A stretch of 47,670 nt of DNA from Clostridia bacterium (GCA_017379935.1 JAFNVC010000007.1:1-47670), one strand, 5' to 3'; numbered from the stretch's first letter, positions 25,248-34,431 are shown. The notes: generated by a model not told the origin, from the sequence alone. Numbers and translations are program-made.

Positions 25248-27665
25248 TTATTTTTTGATGGGATTAAGGGGTGCTGTGTGCCAGATATCGCGCGCATACT
25301 CATTGATTGCACGGTCACAGGCAAATCGGCCTGCACCTGCGATATTCATAAGCGACATTCTGTTCCATGCATCTCTGTCCTTATAAAGCTCCTCTGCTCT
25401 GAGCTGTGCAGACTTGTAGTCAGCAAAATCTGCAAGAACCATATACGGATCGTGATGAACAATCGTTCCGCCGATTTCCGGGAACACCTTACCTTCAATA
25501 CCGTTGTTAATGAATTCAATAACACGTCGGATGTCCGCATTATTCTGATAATAATTTCTCGGATTATAACCGATTCGCTTGAGCTCGTTAACCTCAGGAG
25601 TGCTCATACCGAAGATAATGATATTATCCTCACCTACCGCCTCGTGAATCTCGACATTTGCACCGTCCATTGTTCCGAGTGTGACTGCGCCGTTGATCAT
25701 AAGCTTCATATTACCCGTACCGCTTGCCTCAGTACCTGAAAGAGAAATCTGTTCACTGATATCTGCGGCAGGCATAAGTGCCTCAGCCATTGATACATTA
25801 TAATCTTCAAGATATACAACCTTGAGTCTGCCTCTAACATCGGGATCATTATTGATAAGATCACCCAAAGCACAGATAAAGCTGATGATTTTCTTTGCCA
25901 TAAAGTAGCCCGGTGCAGCCTTTGCAGCAAAGATGTATGTGTGCGGTGTGAAGTCTCCGTCGGGGTTTTCCTTGATTGCAAGATATCTTGAAAGGATGTG
26001 GAAGGCATTGAGGTGCTGACGCTTATACTCGTGGAGCCTCTTTACCTGCACATCAAAAATAGAATTCGGATCAAGCTCAATTCCGTTCTTTTCCTTAACG
26101 ATCTCAGCAATCTTCTGCTTGTTACGGAATTTGATTTGTTCAAGCTTCTTCAGTACTTCCTTATCATCAGCAAAGGCTCTGAGCTTTTCAAGCTCGGCTC
26201 CGTCGTAGATGAACTTATCACCGATAAGCTCTGTAAGGAGTGCAGTAAGCTCGGGATTTGACTGACAGAGCCAACGTCTGTGAGCGATACCGTTCGTTAC
26301 ATTCTTGAACTTATCAGGAGTTACAGAATAGAAATCCTTGAACACGCTCTCCTTGAGAATTTCGGAATGAAGAGCAGAAACGCCGTTAACACTATGTGAG
26401 CCTGCAACAGACATATTGGCCATACGGATAACTCCGTTTGAAACGATAGCCATACGCTCAACCTTATCTGCATCGCCTGTTGAATTCCAGACGAAGCTAC
26501 GCCAACGGTTGTCAATTTCCTTTGTAATGCCGTAAATTCTCGGAAGAAGGCGCTTGAAGAGATCCTCGGGCCAGCATTCGAGCGCTTCCGCCATAACGGT
26601 ATGATTAGTATAAGCAATTGTCTGAGTAACAATCTTCCATGCCTCGTCCCAGCCATAGCCGCATTCGTCAAGAAGGATTCTCATAAGCTCGGGAATCGCA
26701 AGCGTCGGGTGTGTATCATTGATATGAATCGCAACCTTTTCAGCAAGATTGTCAATTCTGCCGTAAATACGAAGATGGTTGTTGATGATATCCTGAACGG
26801 AGGACGAAACGAGGAAATACTGCTGTCTCAGGCGAAGGCTCTTTCCCTCAGGATGATTATCGGCAGGATAAAGCACCTTACTGATAACCTCTGCCATAGC
26901 ATTATGCTCCATAGCACGCATATAATCGCCCTGATTGAACATATCCATATCAAGACCGGGTGCCTTTGCAGACCAGAGTCTGAGCACGCTGATGCCTCTG
27001 CCGTCCTTACCTGCGACATACATATCGTGCGGGATAGCTTTAACGATCTTTGCATCGCGCTGTTCAACATGATGATAGCTGTTATCCCAGATTTCGTCAA
27101 TCCAGCCCTCAAATTTGATATCAACAGCCTCCTCCTCACGGGGAACAAGCCAGACGTCTCCGCCCGGCAGCCAGAAATCAGGCATCTCTGTCTGCCATCC
27201 GTCAACGAGCTTCTGCTTGAAGATACCGTATTCATAAAGAATTGTATAGCCCTTCGCGTGATAGCCCTGCGTTGCAAGTCCGTCAAGGTAGCAGGCTGCA
27301 AGTCTGCCGAGACCGCCGTTACCGAGACCTGCATCAGGCTCGCAGTCATAGAGCTTTTCAAGCTTTATGCCGAAATCCTTAAGAGCAGACTCCATTGTTT
27401 TTGTAAGATTAAGATTGTAAAGATTATTCTTAAGAGAACGACCCATCAGGAATTCCATACAAAGATAGTAAACCTTCTTTGTATCCGCAGTCTTCGCCTC
27501 GTTATGGAACTCCTTTCTTCCGTTCATCATCATATCACGAAGAATGAGAGCAATTGCTTTGTAATAATGCTCATACGTTGCCTCATCAGGTGTTACCCCG
27601 AAAAAATGGGAGAGCTTATTGGCAATCTGTTCTTTAGCTTCTTTCTTGGTCATTTTATAATTCAT
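25248..27665 (-). CDS. glgP: Glycogen/maltodextrin phosphorylase
   Basis: The 805-residue protein has the full length and motifs of GT35 phosphorylases, which release glucose-1-phosphate from alpha-1,4-glucans with pyridoxal phosphate. Seen are EFLMGRSLKNNL near the N-terminus, DAGLGNGGLGRLAACYLD, NDTHPTLAIPELMRIL, VKRLHEYKRQ and the cofactor lysine motif EASGTGNMKLMINGAVTLGT. An ideal AAGGAGG lies 7 bases before the ATG. The gene is alone in its transcript, with a candidate promoter near 27697-27725. In this locus it could store or mobilise carbon from the sugars released by the nearby glycosidases. Confidence 0.95.
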   Translation of the reverse strand: MNYKMTKKEAKEQIANKLSHFFGVTPDEATYEHYYKAIALILRDMMMNGRKEFHNEAKTADTKKVYYLCMEFLMGRSLKNNLYNLNLTKTMESALKDFGIKLEKLYDCEPDAGLGNGGLGRLAACYLDGLATQGYHAKGYTILYEYGIFKQKLVDGWQTEMPDFWLPGGDVWLVPREEEAVDIKFEGWIDEIWDNSYHHVEQRDAKIVKAIPHDMYVAGKDGRGISVLRLWSAKAPGLDMDMFNQGDYMRAMEHNAMAEVISKVLYPADNHPEGKSLRLRQQYFLVSSSVQDIINNHLRIYGRIDNLAEKVAIHINDTHPTLAIPELMRILLDECGYGWDEAWKIVTQTIAYTNHTVMAEALECWPEDLFKRLLPRIYGITKEIDNRWRSFVWNSTGDADKVERMAIVSNGVIRMANMSVAGSHSVNGVSALHSEILKESVFKDFYSVTPDKFKNVTNGIAHRRWLCQSNPELTALLTELIGDKFIYDGAELEKLRAFADDKEVLKKLEQIKFRNKQKIAEIVKEKNGIELDPNSIFDVQVKRLHEYKRQHLNAFHILSRYLAIKENPDGDFTPHTYIFAAKAAPGYFMAKKIISFICALGDLINNDPDVRGRLKVVYLEDYNVSMAEALMPAADISEQISLSGTEASGTGNMKLMINGAVTLGTMDGANVEIHEAVGEDNIIIFGMSTPEVNELKRIGYNPRNYYQNNADIRRVIEFINNGIEGKVFPEIGGTIVHHDPYMVLADFADYKSAQLRAEELYKDRDAWNRMSLMNIAGAGRFACDRAINEYARDIWHTAPLNPIKK

Positions 27666-27696
27666 TGCTATTCCTCCTTGGAGCTTATGTATTAAT

Positions 27697-27725
27697 AATA
27701 TACCAAAATGTATAAAAATACAACA
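27697..27725 (-). promoter_or_regulatory. Candidate promoter of glgP
   Basis: Minus strand: TGTTGT (27720-27725), 17-bp spacer, TATATT (27697-27702); a TTGTAT with 15-bp spacing is an alternative -35. Weak. Confidence 0.4.
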
Positions 27726-27999
27726 CCTAAATGCATTTCATTGTAACAAAATTTCAACTGTTTTTTGTGCGATTTGCTAAAAACTATAATTGATTTTTCC
27801 TGTTCGTAAATACAAATTATAAGAATTACACAAAATATACCGTTTTTTACTATACAAGTAAATTTTTGAATATACAAAAAAATCAAAAAAATGTCGAAAA
27901 AGGCTTTTCTCATCTATACTTTTATAGTATAATGATCTAAACATTGTCTTATTTTTAATATTGGCGGACTTTTTCGCTTTATTCCGCGGAGGTATTGTT
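27726..27999. other. AT-rich intergenic region between glgP and zapA
   Basis: About 275 bases are very AT-rich with homopolymer A and T runs. A TATAAT at 27928-27933 with no good -35 is the best candidate for the zapA promoter (a small dyad CTATACTTTTATAG precedes it). I see no convincing gene; one minus-strand open frame here has no ribosome binding site. Confidence 0.5.
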
Positions 28000-28359
28000 A
28001 TGGATAAAAATAAAATCAGACTTACTATCGGCGGTCTTGATTACAGACTGACCACTGATGAAGACATCAATTATATGAAAAACCTCGGCGAAGAGGTTGA
28101 CGAGATCATATCTCTCCTTCTTCAGGGTCATTCCAAGCTTTCTCAGGTACAGGCTGCTGTATTATGCGCTCTTGATTTTGCTGACAAATACCATCAGGCT
28201 GAGCGCAATGCAGACTATCTCAAGGCACAGATCCAGATTTATATGGAGGATGCCGCACGGGCTAAGACCGAAGCAGAAATGGCTCGCAGAGAAGCAGAAA
28301 GAATGACCAGAGACCTTCGCAGCATCAGAAGAAGTCTTGAAGAAAAGGATCAGTTATAA
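28000..28359 (+). CDS. zapA: Cell division protein ZapA
   Basis: The 119-residue protein has the ZapA head domain (KNKIRLTIGGLDYRLTTDED) and a long C-terminal coiled coil (about 65-118, ERNADYLKAQIQIY, then Arg/Glu heptads). ZapA binds FtsZ and bundles its filaments at the division ring. The true start is the ATG at 28000 behind GCGGAGG; an upstream TTG is rejected. Its TAA stop overlaps the ATG of the U32 gene by one base (TAATG), indicating translational coupling. The zapA-U32 pair is a recurrent arrangement in Clostridia. Confidence 0.92.
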   Translation: MDKNKIRLTIGGLDYRLTTDEDINYMKNLGEEVDEIISLLLQGHSKLSQVQAAVLCALDFADKYHQAERNADYLKAQIQIYMEDAARAKTEAEMARREAERMTRDLRSIRRSLEEKDQL

Positions 28360-30389
28360 TGAAAACAGAAATACTTGCACCCGCAGGCTCAATGGAGTCT
28401 GTTATTGCCGCTGTTCGAAGCGGCGCAGATGCCGTATACCTTGGCACCAAGGATTTCAACGCACGCCGTAACGCCGATAATTTCGATGCTGAAGCGCTCA
28501 AGGCTGCTGTTGATTACTGTCATAAGCACGGCGTCAAAGTACATCTGACATTGAACACGCTTATTGCGGACGGCGAGCTTGATGATGCTCAGGAAGCCGT
28601 CCGTCTTGCTTGTGAAGCAAATGTAGATGCAATCATCGTGCAGGATCTCGGACTGGCCGATATTATCCGCCGCTGCGCGCCCGATATGCCTATGCATGCT
28701 TCAACACAGATGAGCGTACAGACACCTGCCGGACTGAAGAAGCTGAAAAAATTGGGCTTTACACGTGCCGTGCTTCCCCGGGAGATGAATAAAGAGGAAA
28801 TCCGCAGGCTTTGCGAAAACTCACCGATTGAGCTTGAGTGCTTCGTACACGGAGCACTTTGTATGTGTGTGTCGGGTCAGTGCTATTTCAGCGCTATGCT
28901 TGGTTCACGAAGCGGTAACCGCGGTGCCTGTGCACAGCCCTGCAGACTCCCCTTCGGCGTACCTTACGGTACAGGTCATGACTTGAGCCTCAAGGATTTA
29001 TCTCTCGTTGATTACATCCGCGAAATGGCCGAAATGGGCGTATGCTCATTTAAGATTGAAGGCAGAATGAAGCGTCCTGAATACGTTGCCGCTGCTGTGA
29101 AAGCCTGCAAAAATTCGGTTGACGGAATTATTGACAACGAGCTGAGAAGCGACCTTAGAAGTGTTTTTTCACGCTCGGGCTTTACCGACGGATATTATCA
29201 GAACAAGCTTGGGATCGGAATGTTCGGCACACGACAGAAGGACGACGTTACCGCCGCTGCCGGTGTACTTAAGAAGCTTGAAAAAATCTACGAAAAAGAG
29301 GTTGCCGACACAAGAGTGGATTTTGCCTTCACCGGTATACTCGGCGAGCCGTTATCTCTTGCCGCTCAGGCGGACGGAAAGAACGTTTTTGTAGAAAGTG
29401 AAGCACAGCCTCAGCCTGCAATGAATAAAGCTACAACTCAAGAAGCCGTACAGATTCAGCTGGAGAAATGCGGCGGAACAAGATTCTTTGCCGGTGAAAT
29501 TGATATTGAGCTTGACGAGGGCGTATTCATTCCCGTTTCCGAGCTTAACAAGCTCAGACGCGATGCGCTCGAAAAGCTTGAAAATGACGAAAAAACCACC
29601 GTCAAGGATTTCAAAAACGAGTTTGTTTCCGTCAAACCGCACCAGGGCGGGAAAAAGAGACTCATCTGCCGTTTTGCAGATATAGAAAGCATCCCCGAAA
29701 ACTGGGATTATATTGAGCAGGTAATCGTACCCCTCGGCACCGAAAGGCAGGTAAAAAAATCCGTGCGCGTAAGTGTTGAGGTTCCGAGAGGAATTTTCTC
29801 CGACGATGAAAAAATCCTTCGTCAGCTTAAAAGCGCCGGGGCTTACGGAATTACCGAGGCCTGGGCCGGCACGCTCGACGGAATTGCTCTTATTCAGAAA
29901 GCAGGACTTAAGGCAAATGCATTTTTCGGCTCCAATATATTCAATTCCCGCTCCGTTAAGGTGCTCGAGGATATGGGAGTCAACAAAATCTTACTTTCTG
30001 CTGAATTGACTATGTCTCAGGCACAGTCAATCGGCGGTGAAGCACCGCGCGGAATTTTTGCTTACGGCAGACTTCCGCTGATGCTTACCAGAAACTGTCC
30101 GCAGAAAAACGGTCAAAGCTGCTCTGACTGCAAGCAGAACGGCAAGCTCATCGACCGCAGGGGTGTTGAATTCCCGATTGAATGCCGTATGGGTGCAAAT
30201 GATATTCTTAATTCCGTACCCGTTTATATGGCCGATCGCCTTAACGAAATCCGCAATATGGATTTTATGCTCCTTTACTTTACAAAGGAATCCAAGGAAA
30301 ACGTACGCGAGATAATTACATCCTATATAAATTCAGGTAAAGCCAAGGGGGATTTCACCCGCGGTCTGCTTTACAGAGGAGTTGAATGA
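28359..30389 (+). CDS. U32 family protein (peptidase/RlhA-like)
   Basis: The 676-residue protein starts with the U32 TIM-barrel region (EILAPAGSMESVIAAVRSGADAVYLG) and has the U32 signature with clustered cysteines (ELECFVHGALCMCVSGQC, then GACAQPCRLPFG), followed by a C-terminal extension with further Cys (NCPQKNGQSCSDCKQNG). Members such as Escherichia coli RlhA hydroxylate C2501 of 23S rRNA and others act in prephenate-dependent tRNA hydroxylation; the clustered cysteines may bind an iron-sulfur cluster. Peptidase activity is a historical label. It is coupled to zapA and followed by a GNAT gene whose start overlaps nearly with its stop. Confidence 0.9.
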   Translation: MKTEILAPAGSMESVIAAVRSGADAVYLGTKDFNARRNADNFDAEALKAAVDYCHKHGVKVHLTLNTLIADGELDDAQEAVRLACEANVDAIIVQDLGLADIIRRCAPDMPMHASTQMSVQTPAGLKKLKKLGFTRAVLPREMNKEEIRRLCENSPIELECFVHGALCMCVSGQCYFSAMLGSRSGNRGACAQPCRLPFGVPYGTGHDLSLKDLSLVDYIREMAEMGVCSFKIEGRMKRPEYVAAAVKACKNSVDGIIDNELRSDLRSVFSRSGFTDGYYQNKLGIGMFGTRQKDDVTAAAGVLKKLEKIYEKEVADTRVDFAFTGILGEPLSLAAQADGKNVFVESEAQPQPAMNKATTQEAVQIQLEKCGGTRFFAGEIDIELDEGVFIPVSELNKLRRDALEKLENDEKTTVKDFKNEFVSVKPHQGGKKRLICRFADIESIPENWDYIEQVIVPLGTERQVKKSVRVSVEVPRGIFSDDEKILRQLKSAGAYGITEAWAGTLDGIALIQKAGLKANAFFGSNIFNSRSVKVLEDMGVNKILLSAELTMSQAQSIGGEAPRGIFAYGRLPLMLTRNCPQKNGQSCSDCKQNGKLIDRRGVEFPIECRMGANDILNSVPVYMADRLNEIRNMDFMLLYFTKESKENVREIITSYINSGKAKGDFTRGLLYRGVE

Positions 30390-30390
30390 T

Positions 30391-30948
30391 ATGCCTTTTA
30401 TAAGACCTGCTGAGGATAAGGACATTGCAGGGATTGAATACGTCTGCCGGATGACCGCAGGTCCCGAATCCAGAGAAATCGAAGCAGTCGGAAGAAAGAT
30501 GTCGCTCACCTACTCCACCTATTATGCACGGGCAGAGCAGGACACCTGCTTCGTACTGGACGATGACGGCAGAGTTGCCGGATATATTCTCTGCGCCCCC
30601 GACTATAAAAGATATATAAAGGGATTCCGGAAAAACGAAATTCCTCAGATATGGAAGCTTGATAAAAAGCATTGCATATTCTCATATTTTCTCCCGCTCA
30701 GCTACCTCCCCTTCAGGAGTAAATACCCTGCGCATCTGCACATCGACCTGCTTGACGAATACCAAAGCAAGGGCTACGGCTCAAAGATGGTACAGACACT
30801 TCTTGATAAGCTTAAAAGTATGGGCTTACCCGGAGTTATGCTTATCGTTGACAAGAGCAACACCGGTGCACAGCGTTTTTACGAGCGCGCAGGCTTCAAA
30901 AAAATAATCTCCGCTTTCGGCGGAGTTGTGATGGGTATGGAATTTTAA
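30391..30948 (+). CDS. GNAT-family N-acetyltransferase
   Basis: The 185-residue protein has the GNAT fold: an N-terminal beta strand (FIRPAEDKDIAGIEYVCRMT), the central strand LHIDLLDEYQSKGYGSKMVQTLL containing the acetyl-CoA loop (Q-x-x-G-Y-G), and C-terminal GAQRFYERAGFKKI. The arrangement with an inserted 40-residue loop before the core resembles the acetyltransferase-like domains of bacterial O-GlcNAcase-type proteins. The ATG at 30391 is two bases after the U32 stop and uses AGAGGAG inside the preceding gene. The acceptor substrate is unknown. Its stop codon overlaps that of the converging small gene. Confidence 0.87.
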   Translation: MPFIRPAEDKDIAGIEYVCRMTAGPESREIEAVGRKMSLTYSTYYARAEQDTCFVLDDDGRVAGYILCAPDYKRYIKGFRKNEIPQIWKLDKKHCIFSYFLPLSYLPFRSKYPAHLHIDLLDEYQSKGYGSKMVQTLLDKLKSMGLPGVMLIVDKSNTGAQRFYERAGFKKIISAFGGVVMGMEF

Positions 30949-31181
30949 AGCTTCGCTTCAACAAACCAGCGCTCACCGTCATCAAAAAGGTAGGTTTCCC
31001 TGCCCATTATACGCACGGTAAAGCGCACGCCCGTACCGCCGACCTTGGTTGCGGCGGCGCGTCGGACATCGATAACACGGTCAATCTCGTATCTTGTCCC
31101 GTCCTCCCACGTGACGGACAGAGGAACGATTGTGCCGTATTTATCCTGTCTGAGAGTTACATCAACATAAACCTTTCTCAT
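30945..31181 (-). CDS. Small conserved-looking protein beside the Y-family polymerase
   Basis: The 78-residue basic protein is predicted to be all-beta (MRKVYVDVTLRQDKYG, then SVTWEDGTRYEIDRVIDV and GVRFTVRIMGRETYLFDD). I do not recognise a family. It begins 6 bases after the polymerase stop on the same strand and so shares the LexA-controlled transcript, which makes a role in damage tolerance or as a nucleic-acid-binding accessory conceivable. Codon use matches its neighbours. Its stop overlaps the stop of the GNAT gene by four bases. Function unknown. Confidence 0.72.
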   Translation of the reverse strand: MRKVYVDVTLRQDKYGTIVPLSVTWEDGTRYEIDRVIDVRRAAATKVGGTGVRFTVRIMGRETYLFDDGERWFVEAKL

Positions 31182-31187
31182 TTATAT

Positions 31188-32426
31188 TCACCTGAACATC
31201 CGCATTGGCATTACCGATTCTGTCGGGTTGCCGTGCGGAATTTTTTCTTCCTGCATAAGGCAGGCATTAAAAATCGCATTTTCACCGAAGCGGCGGCGCA
31301 GTTCAAGCACTGTGTCGTCGATTTTCTGCGTTTTCTCGTGTTTTCTCATATCAGAGAAAAAATCAAGCTGTGCGGGGGTATCTTCATCAATAAGATCAAT
31401 CGCACGAACAGTCACTGCGCGCACATCGTAATTCCACCTGTAATTGGAGATAAAAAGCTCAATTGCCGCACGCGCAAGCTCAGTAGCACTCTGCGTGGGT
31501 ATAGCAAGCTTTTTCTGAAACTGACGGCTGAAAAGATTACAGTCCTTCACGGTAATCTGCACTCCCGATGCCTTAAGATTATAATGACTGAGACGGCGGT
31601 TTACATCCTGACTTAACGAAAGAAAAACACGCCACACCTCATTTGCATCAACAAGATCTGCCGAGCAGGTTATACCGTGTCCGATGCTCTTGATCGGTGT
31701 ACGGTATCCATCGGGCATTACACGGGAAAAATCAAGTCCGTTGGCAAACATCCACAGCTCCGTTCCGCATTTTCCGAATTGTGCAGCTGCCCATTCCTTT
31801 CGGCACACGGCAAGCTCGCCGATTGTATGGATACCGAAGCTCTCAAGCTTTTTATATGTTGCTCTGCCGATACCTATCATCTCGTTTGCAGGCAGATGCC
31901 ACAGCTTTTCCTTAAAATCATTGCGAGTGATAACGGTAACCGCATCAGGCTTTTTCAGGTCACTCCCGAGCTTTGCAAAAACCTTATTAAAGGAAACTCC
32001 GATAGAAACAGTTAAACCGAGCTCATATTTCACCGTTTCGCGGATATCGTTTGCAATTTCTTCCCCTGTACCGAAAAGTCGCTGACTTCCCGTTACATCA
32101 AGCCATGCCTCATCGAGCCCGAACGGCTCGATGAGATCGGTATAACGACGGTAAATATCGCGTACGAGATTTGAATACTTTATATATTCATCATAATGCG
32201 GCGCAACGGTGATAAGGTCATGGCACTTCTGCCTTGCTTCCCATATAGCCTCGCCCGTCTTGACTCCGTGTTCCTTCGCCTCCTGCGATTTTGCAAGAAT
32301 GATACCGTGGCGGTCCTCGATGTTGCCCGCAACTGCAACAGGCTTTCCGCGAAGCTCAGGATTGAGCATACATTCAATTGAAGCGTAGCACGCGTTAAGG
32401 TCAGAATGCAGAATCACCCTTTCCAT
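31188..32426 (-). CDS. dinB: Y-family DNA polymerase (Pol IV/DinB-like)
   Basis: The 412-residue protein has the Y-family palm and finger motifs: VILHSDLNACYASIE with the first metal-binding Asp, a steric region RHGIILAKSQEAKEHGVKTG, the second catalytic motif PFGLDEAWLDVTGS, the thumb helix-hairpin-helix GIGRATYKKLESFGIHTIGEL and a little-finger domain. DinB performs error-prone synthesis past lesions. The usual SxDE is GLDEAWLD here and the usual DMDxFF is DLNACY, a pattern seen in clostridial members. It is under a consensus promoter with a perfect LexA box, so it is SOS-inducible. It is followed by a 78-residue small gene. Confidence 0.92.
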   Translation of the reverse strand: MERVILHSDLNACYASIECMLNPELRGKPVAVAGNIEDRHGIILAKSQEAKEHGVKTGEAIWEARQKCHDLITVAPHYDEYIKYSNLVRDIYRRYTDLIEPFGLDEAWLDVTGSQRLFGTGEEIANDIRETVKYELGLTVSIGVSFNKVFAKLGSDLKKPDAVTVITRNDFKEKLWHLPANEMIGIGRATYKKLESFGIHTIGELAVCRKEWAAAQFGKCGTELWMFANGLDFSRVMPDGYRTPIKSIGHGITCSADLVDANEVWRVFLSLSQDVNRRLSHYNLKASGVQITVKDCNLFSRQFQKKLAIPTQSATELARAAIELFISNYRWNYDVRAVTVRAIDLIDEDTPAQLDFFSDMRKHEKTQKIDDTVLELRRRFGENAIFNACLMQEEKIPHGNPTESVMPMRMFR

Positions 32427-32456
32427 TGTTTCACCACCGATACAAATTACACTCTT

Positions 32457-32485
32457 ATTATACGAACATTTGTTCGCTTTGTCAA
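32457..32485 (-). promoter_or_regulatory. SOS promoter of dinB with LexA box in the spacer
   Basis: Minus strand: TTGACA (32480-32485), 17-bp spacer, TATAAT (32457-32462). The spacer holds CGAAC-ATTT-GTTCG (32463-32476), a perfect Gram-positive LexA (Cheo) box, so repressor binding would block polymerase directly. Confidence 0.92.
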
Positions 32486-32523
32486 GCGGAATTTTCTGCT
32501 AAGGCTCAACGCCGCGCTGAATC

Positions 32524-32571
32524 TTGTAACCTTATTGTAACTTGACAATATTTCCCGTAGTGTGTTATTAT
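32524..32571 (+). promoter_or_regulatory. Promoter of the pseudokinase with upstream direct repeats
   Basis: TTGACA (32542-32547), 18-bp spacer, TATTAT (32566-32571). Directly upstream, TTGTAAC occurs twice (32524-32530 and 32535-32541), 11 bp apart, on one face of the helix, as an activator site might. Confidence 0.6.
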
Positions 32572-32616
32572 AAACTGTAAAATTACTGTAATTTTGATCG
32601 GAAGAAGGTTTAGCTA

Positions 32617-34368
32617 ATGATCAATTCTGATAATCTTTGTATGAGTTGTATGAAGGAAATCGGCGACCTTAAGCAATGTCCTCATTGCGGTTTTCATGTC
32701 GATTCTCCTCAGATTGCTCCCTACCTGCCGATAAGAACGGTGCTCGACAACCGTTACCTCGTCGGCAAGCTCCTCGAATATAACGGCGACGGCGCAACTT
32801 ATATGGGACTTGATCTTTCTACAAGAACATCCGTAAATATAAGAGAATTTTTCCCTGAAGGACTCGCAGAGCGTGACCCGAAAAGCCTTGCGGTTTCCGC
32901 TCCCGAAGCACACGCTACCCTCTTCAACGAATGCCTGCACAGCTTTGTTGAAATGTGGAGAAAGCTTATGAGGCTCAGCGGTCTTTCCGCTCTCATAAAG
33001 GTTCAGGACGTGCTTGAGGGCAACGGCACCTGCTACGCGGTTACCGAAAATGTTGAAGGACTCACTCTTCGCGAATACCTGCTGCGCAACAATGTCGGAT
33101 ACATATCCTGGGAAAAGGCGCGCCCCCTGCTTATGCCCGTTCTTTCAACGCTCGGTACACTCCATTCTTCGGGAATTGTGCACAGAGGCATCTCCCCCTC
33201 GACGCTCGTTGTTGCAACAGACGGAAAAATCCGTATCACAGGCTTCAGCATCAGTCAGGTGCGTTCAGCAAGAAGTGAGCTGAAAACTCAGCTTTATAAC
33301 GGCTACGCTGCTTTTGAGCAGTACGGCTTCGACGGCAGACAGGGCGCATGGACGGATATCTACGGCTTCGGCGCCGTGCTTTACAGAACACTTATCGGTA
33401 CAGACCCGATTGATGCAACCGAACGAGTCACGAACGACAGGCTTATGGTACCCGGTAAATTTGCCGAGCAGCTTCCGGCTTACGTTATAAACGGACTTGT
33501 CAACGCACTTCAGATTCTCCCCGAAGACAGAACAAGAAGCGTTGAGGAGCTTCGTGCAGAGCTTTCCGCCTCCCCGAGTGCAGCGGCAGGCGCATCACAC
33601 GACCTTGACACTACTGCAAAGCAGCCGAAATATCAGACAATGGCACAGCGCATTGAAAACGAGGAGGATGACTACACCTCCGAAAAGCGCGAAGCCGCAC
33701 AGAAGAGACATAACCGCTCTTCAGCAGTTATTGCGGTCGCTTCAATAATCATCGTGCTTGCGGTTGCATTTCTGGTTCTCTGGCAAACAGGTGTTATCGA
33801 CCTTGGCGGAACAAACACAACCGCACCCGTTCAGCAGGAGGTTATCTCCGTTCCTAATTTCGTCGGCAAGGTTTATACCGATATTCTTGACGACCCGTAT
33901 TACAACAGAAACTTCAAGTTTGAAAAGAGCGAGGTTTACAGCTCAACAATCGAGGAAGGTATCGTTATTGAGCAGAGTGAAAGCGTAGACTCTCAGGTTG
34001 AGAAAAACAGCGTTATCAAGCTGACAGTAAGTAAGGGTAAGGAAATTGTCACATTCCCGACATCGGGTATCGTCGGCACAAAGTATGAGGATGCGGCAAA
34101 TCTGCTCAAGAAAATGGGCTTTGTCGTTTACAAAACAGATAAGCTCAACAATATCAATCAGACGGCAGGCACGGTTGCAGGCATCTCACTTGAGGCAGGC
34201 GGACAGTACGAAAAGGGCACTGTAGTTTACCTCTTTGTCTGGGAAGAGCCCGAAACCACAACAACAGAGCCGACTGAGCCGACAGACAGCGGCAGCAACT
34301 TCTGGGACGACTGGTTCAATCAGAACAGCGGCTCCGAAGACCTGCAGACGGATGAAGGTACATACTAA
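32617..34368 (+). CDS. Zinc-ribbon pseudokinase with transmembrane helix and two PASTA domains
   Basis: Order: zinc ribbon (C8, C11, C21, C24), kinase-like domain (about 40-320), one transmembrane helix (about 369-389), two PASTA domains (about 410-475 and 476-548), and a Thr/Ser/Asp-rich tail. The kinase core lacks catalytic residues: the VAIK lysine position reads VNIRE (Arg76), the HRD aspartate is Gly191 (HRGISPSTL), the metal-binding Asn is Thr, and DFG is replaced by TGF. Family relatives keep HRDISPDN and VAIKEYFP. PASTA domains bind peptidoglycan fragments or lipid II. It is likely a non-catalytic envelope sensor or scaffold. Single gene with promoter and terminator. Confidence 0.88.
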   Translation: MINSDNLCMSCMKEIGDLKQCPHCGFHVDSPQIAPYLPIRTVLDNRYLVGKLLEYNGDGATYMGLDLSTRTSVNIREFFPEGLAERDPKSLAVSAPEAHATLFNECLHSFVEMWRKLMRLSGLSALIKVQDVLEGNGTCYAVTENVEGLTLREYLLRNNVGYISWEKARPLLMPVLSTLGTLHSSGIVHRGISPSTLVVATDGKIRITGFSISQVRSARSELKTQLYNGYAAFEQYGFDGRQGAWTDIYGFGAVLYRTLIGTDPIDATERVTNDRLMVPGKFAEQLPAYVINGLVNALQILPEDRTRSVEELRAELSASPSAAAGASHDLDTTAKQPKYQTMAQRIENEEDDYTSEKREAAQKRHNRSSAVIAVASIIIVLAVAFLVLWQTGVIDLGGTNTTAPVQQEVISVPNFVGKVYTDILDDPYYNRNFKFEKSEVYSSTIEEGIVIEQSESVDSQVEKNSVIKLTVSKGKEIVTFPTSGIVGTKYEDAANLLKKMGFVVYKTDKLNNINQTAGTVAGISLEAGGQYEKGTVVYLFVWEEPETTTTEPTEPTDSGSNFWDDWFNQNSGSEDLQTDEGTY

Positions 34369-34375
34369 TTTTTAT

Positions 34376-34426
34376 TACAGCAGCTCCTGCATTTCAGGTT
34401 GAACGCAGGAGCTGTGTTTTTTCTTT
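34376..34426 (+). terminator. Terminator after the pseudokinase
   Basis: A 10-bp stem, CAGCTCCTGC (34381-34390) with 34405-34414, has a 14-base loop and is followed by TGTTTTTTCTTTT. Confidence 0.85.
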
Positions 34427-34431
34427 TATTA

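Noticed and set aside
26601-27695. Long plus-strand open frame (364 codons) opposite glgP
   Set aside because: It mirrors a highly conserved phosphorylase gene, has no ribosome binding site and an unlikely composition.
27692-27913. Small minus-strand frame in the glgP-zapA gap
   Set aside because: Phe/Ile/Lys-rich product of AT-rich DNA, no ribosome binding site, overlaps the glgP promoter.
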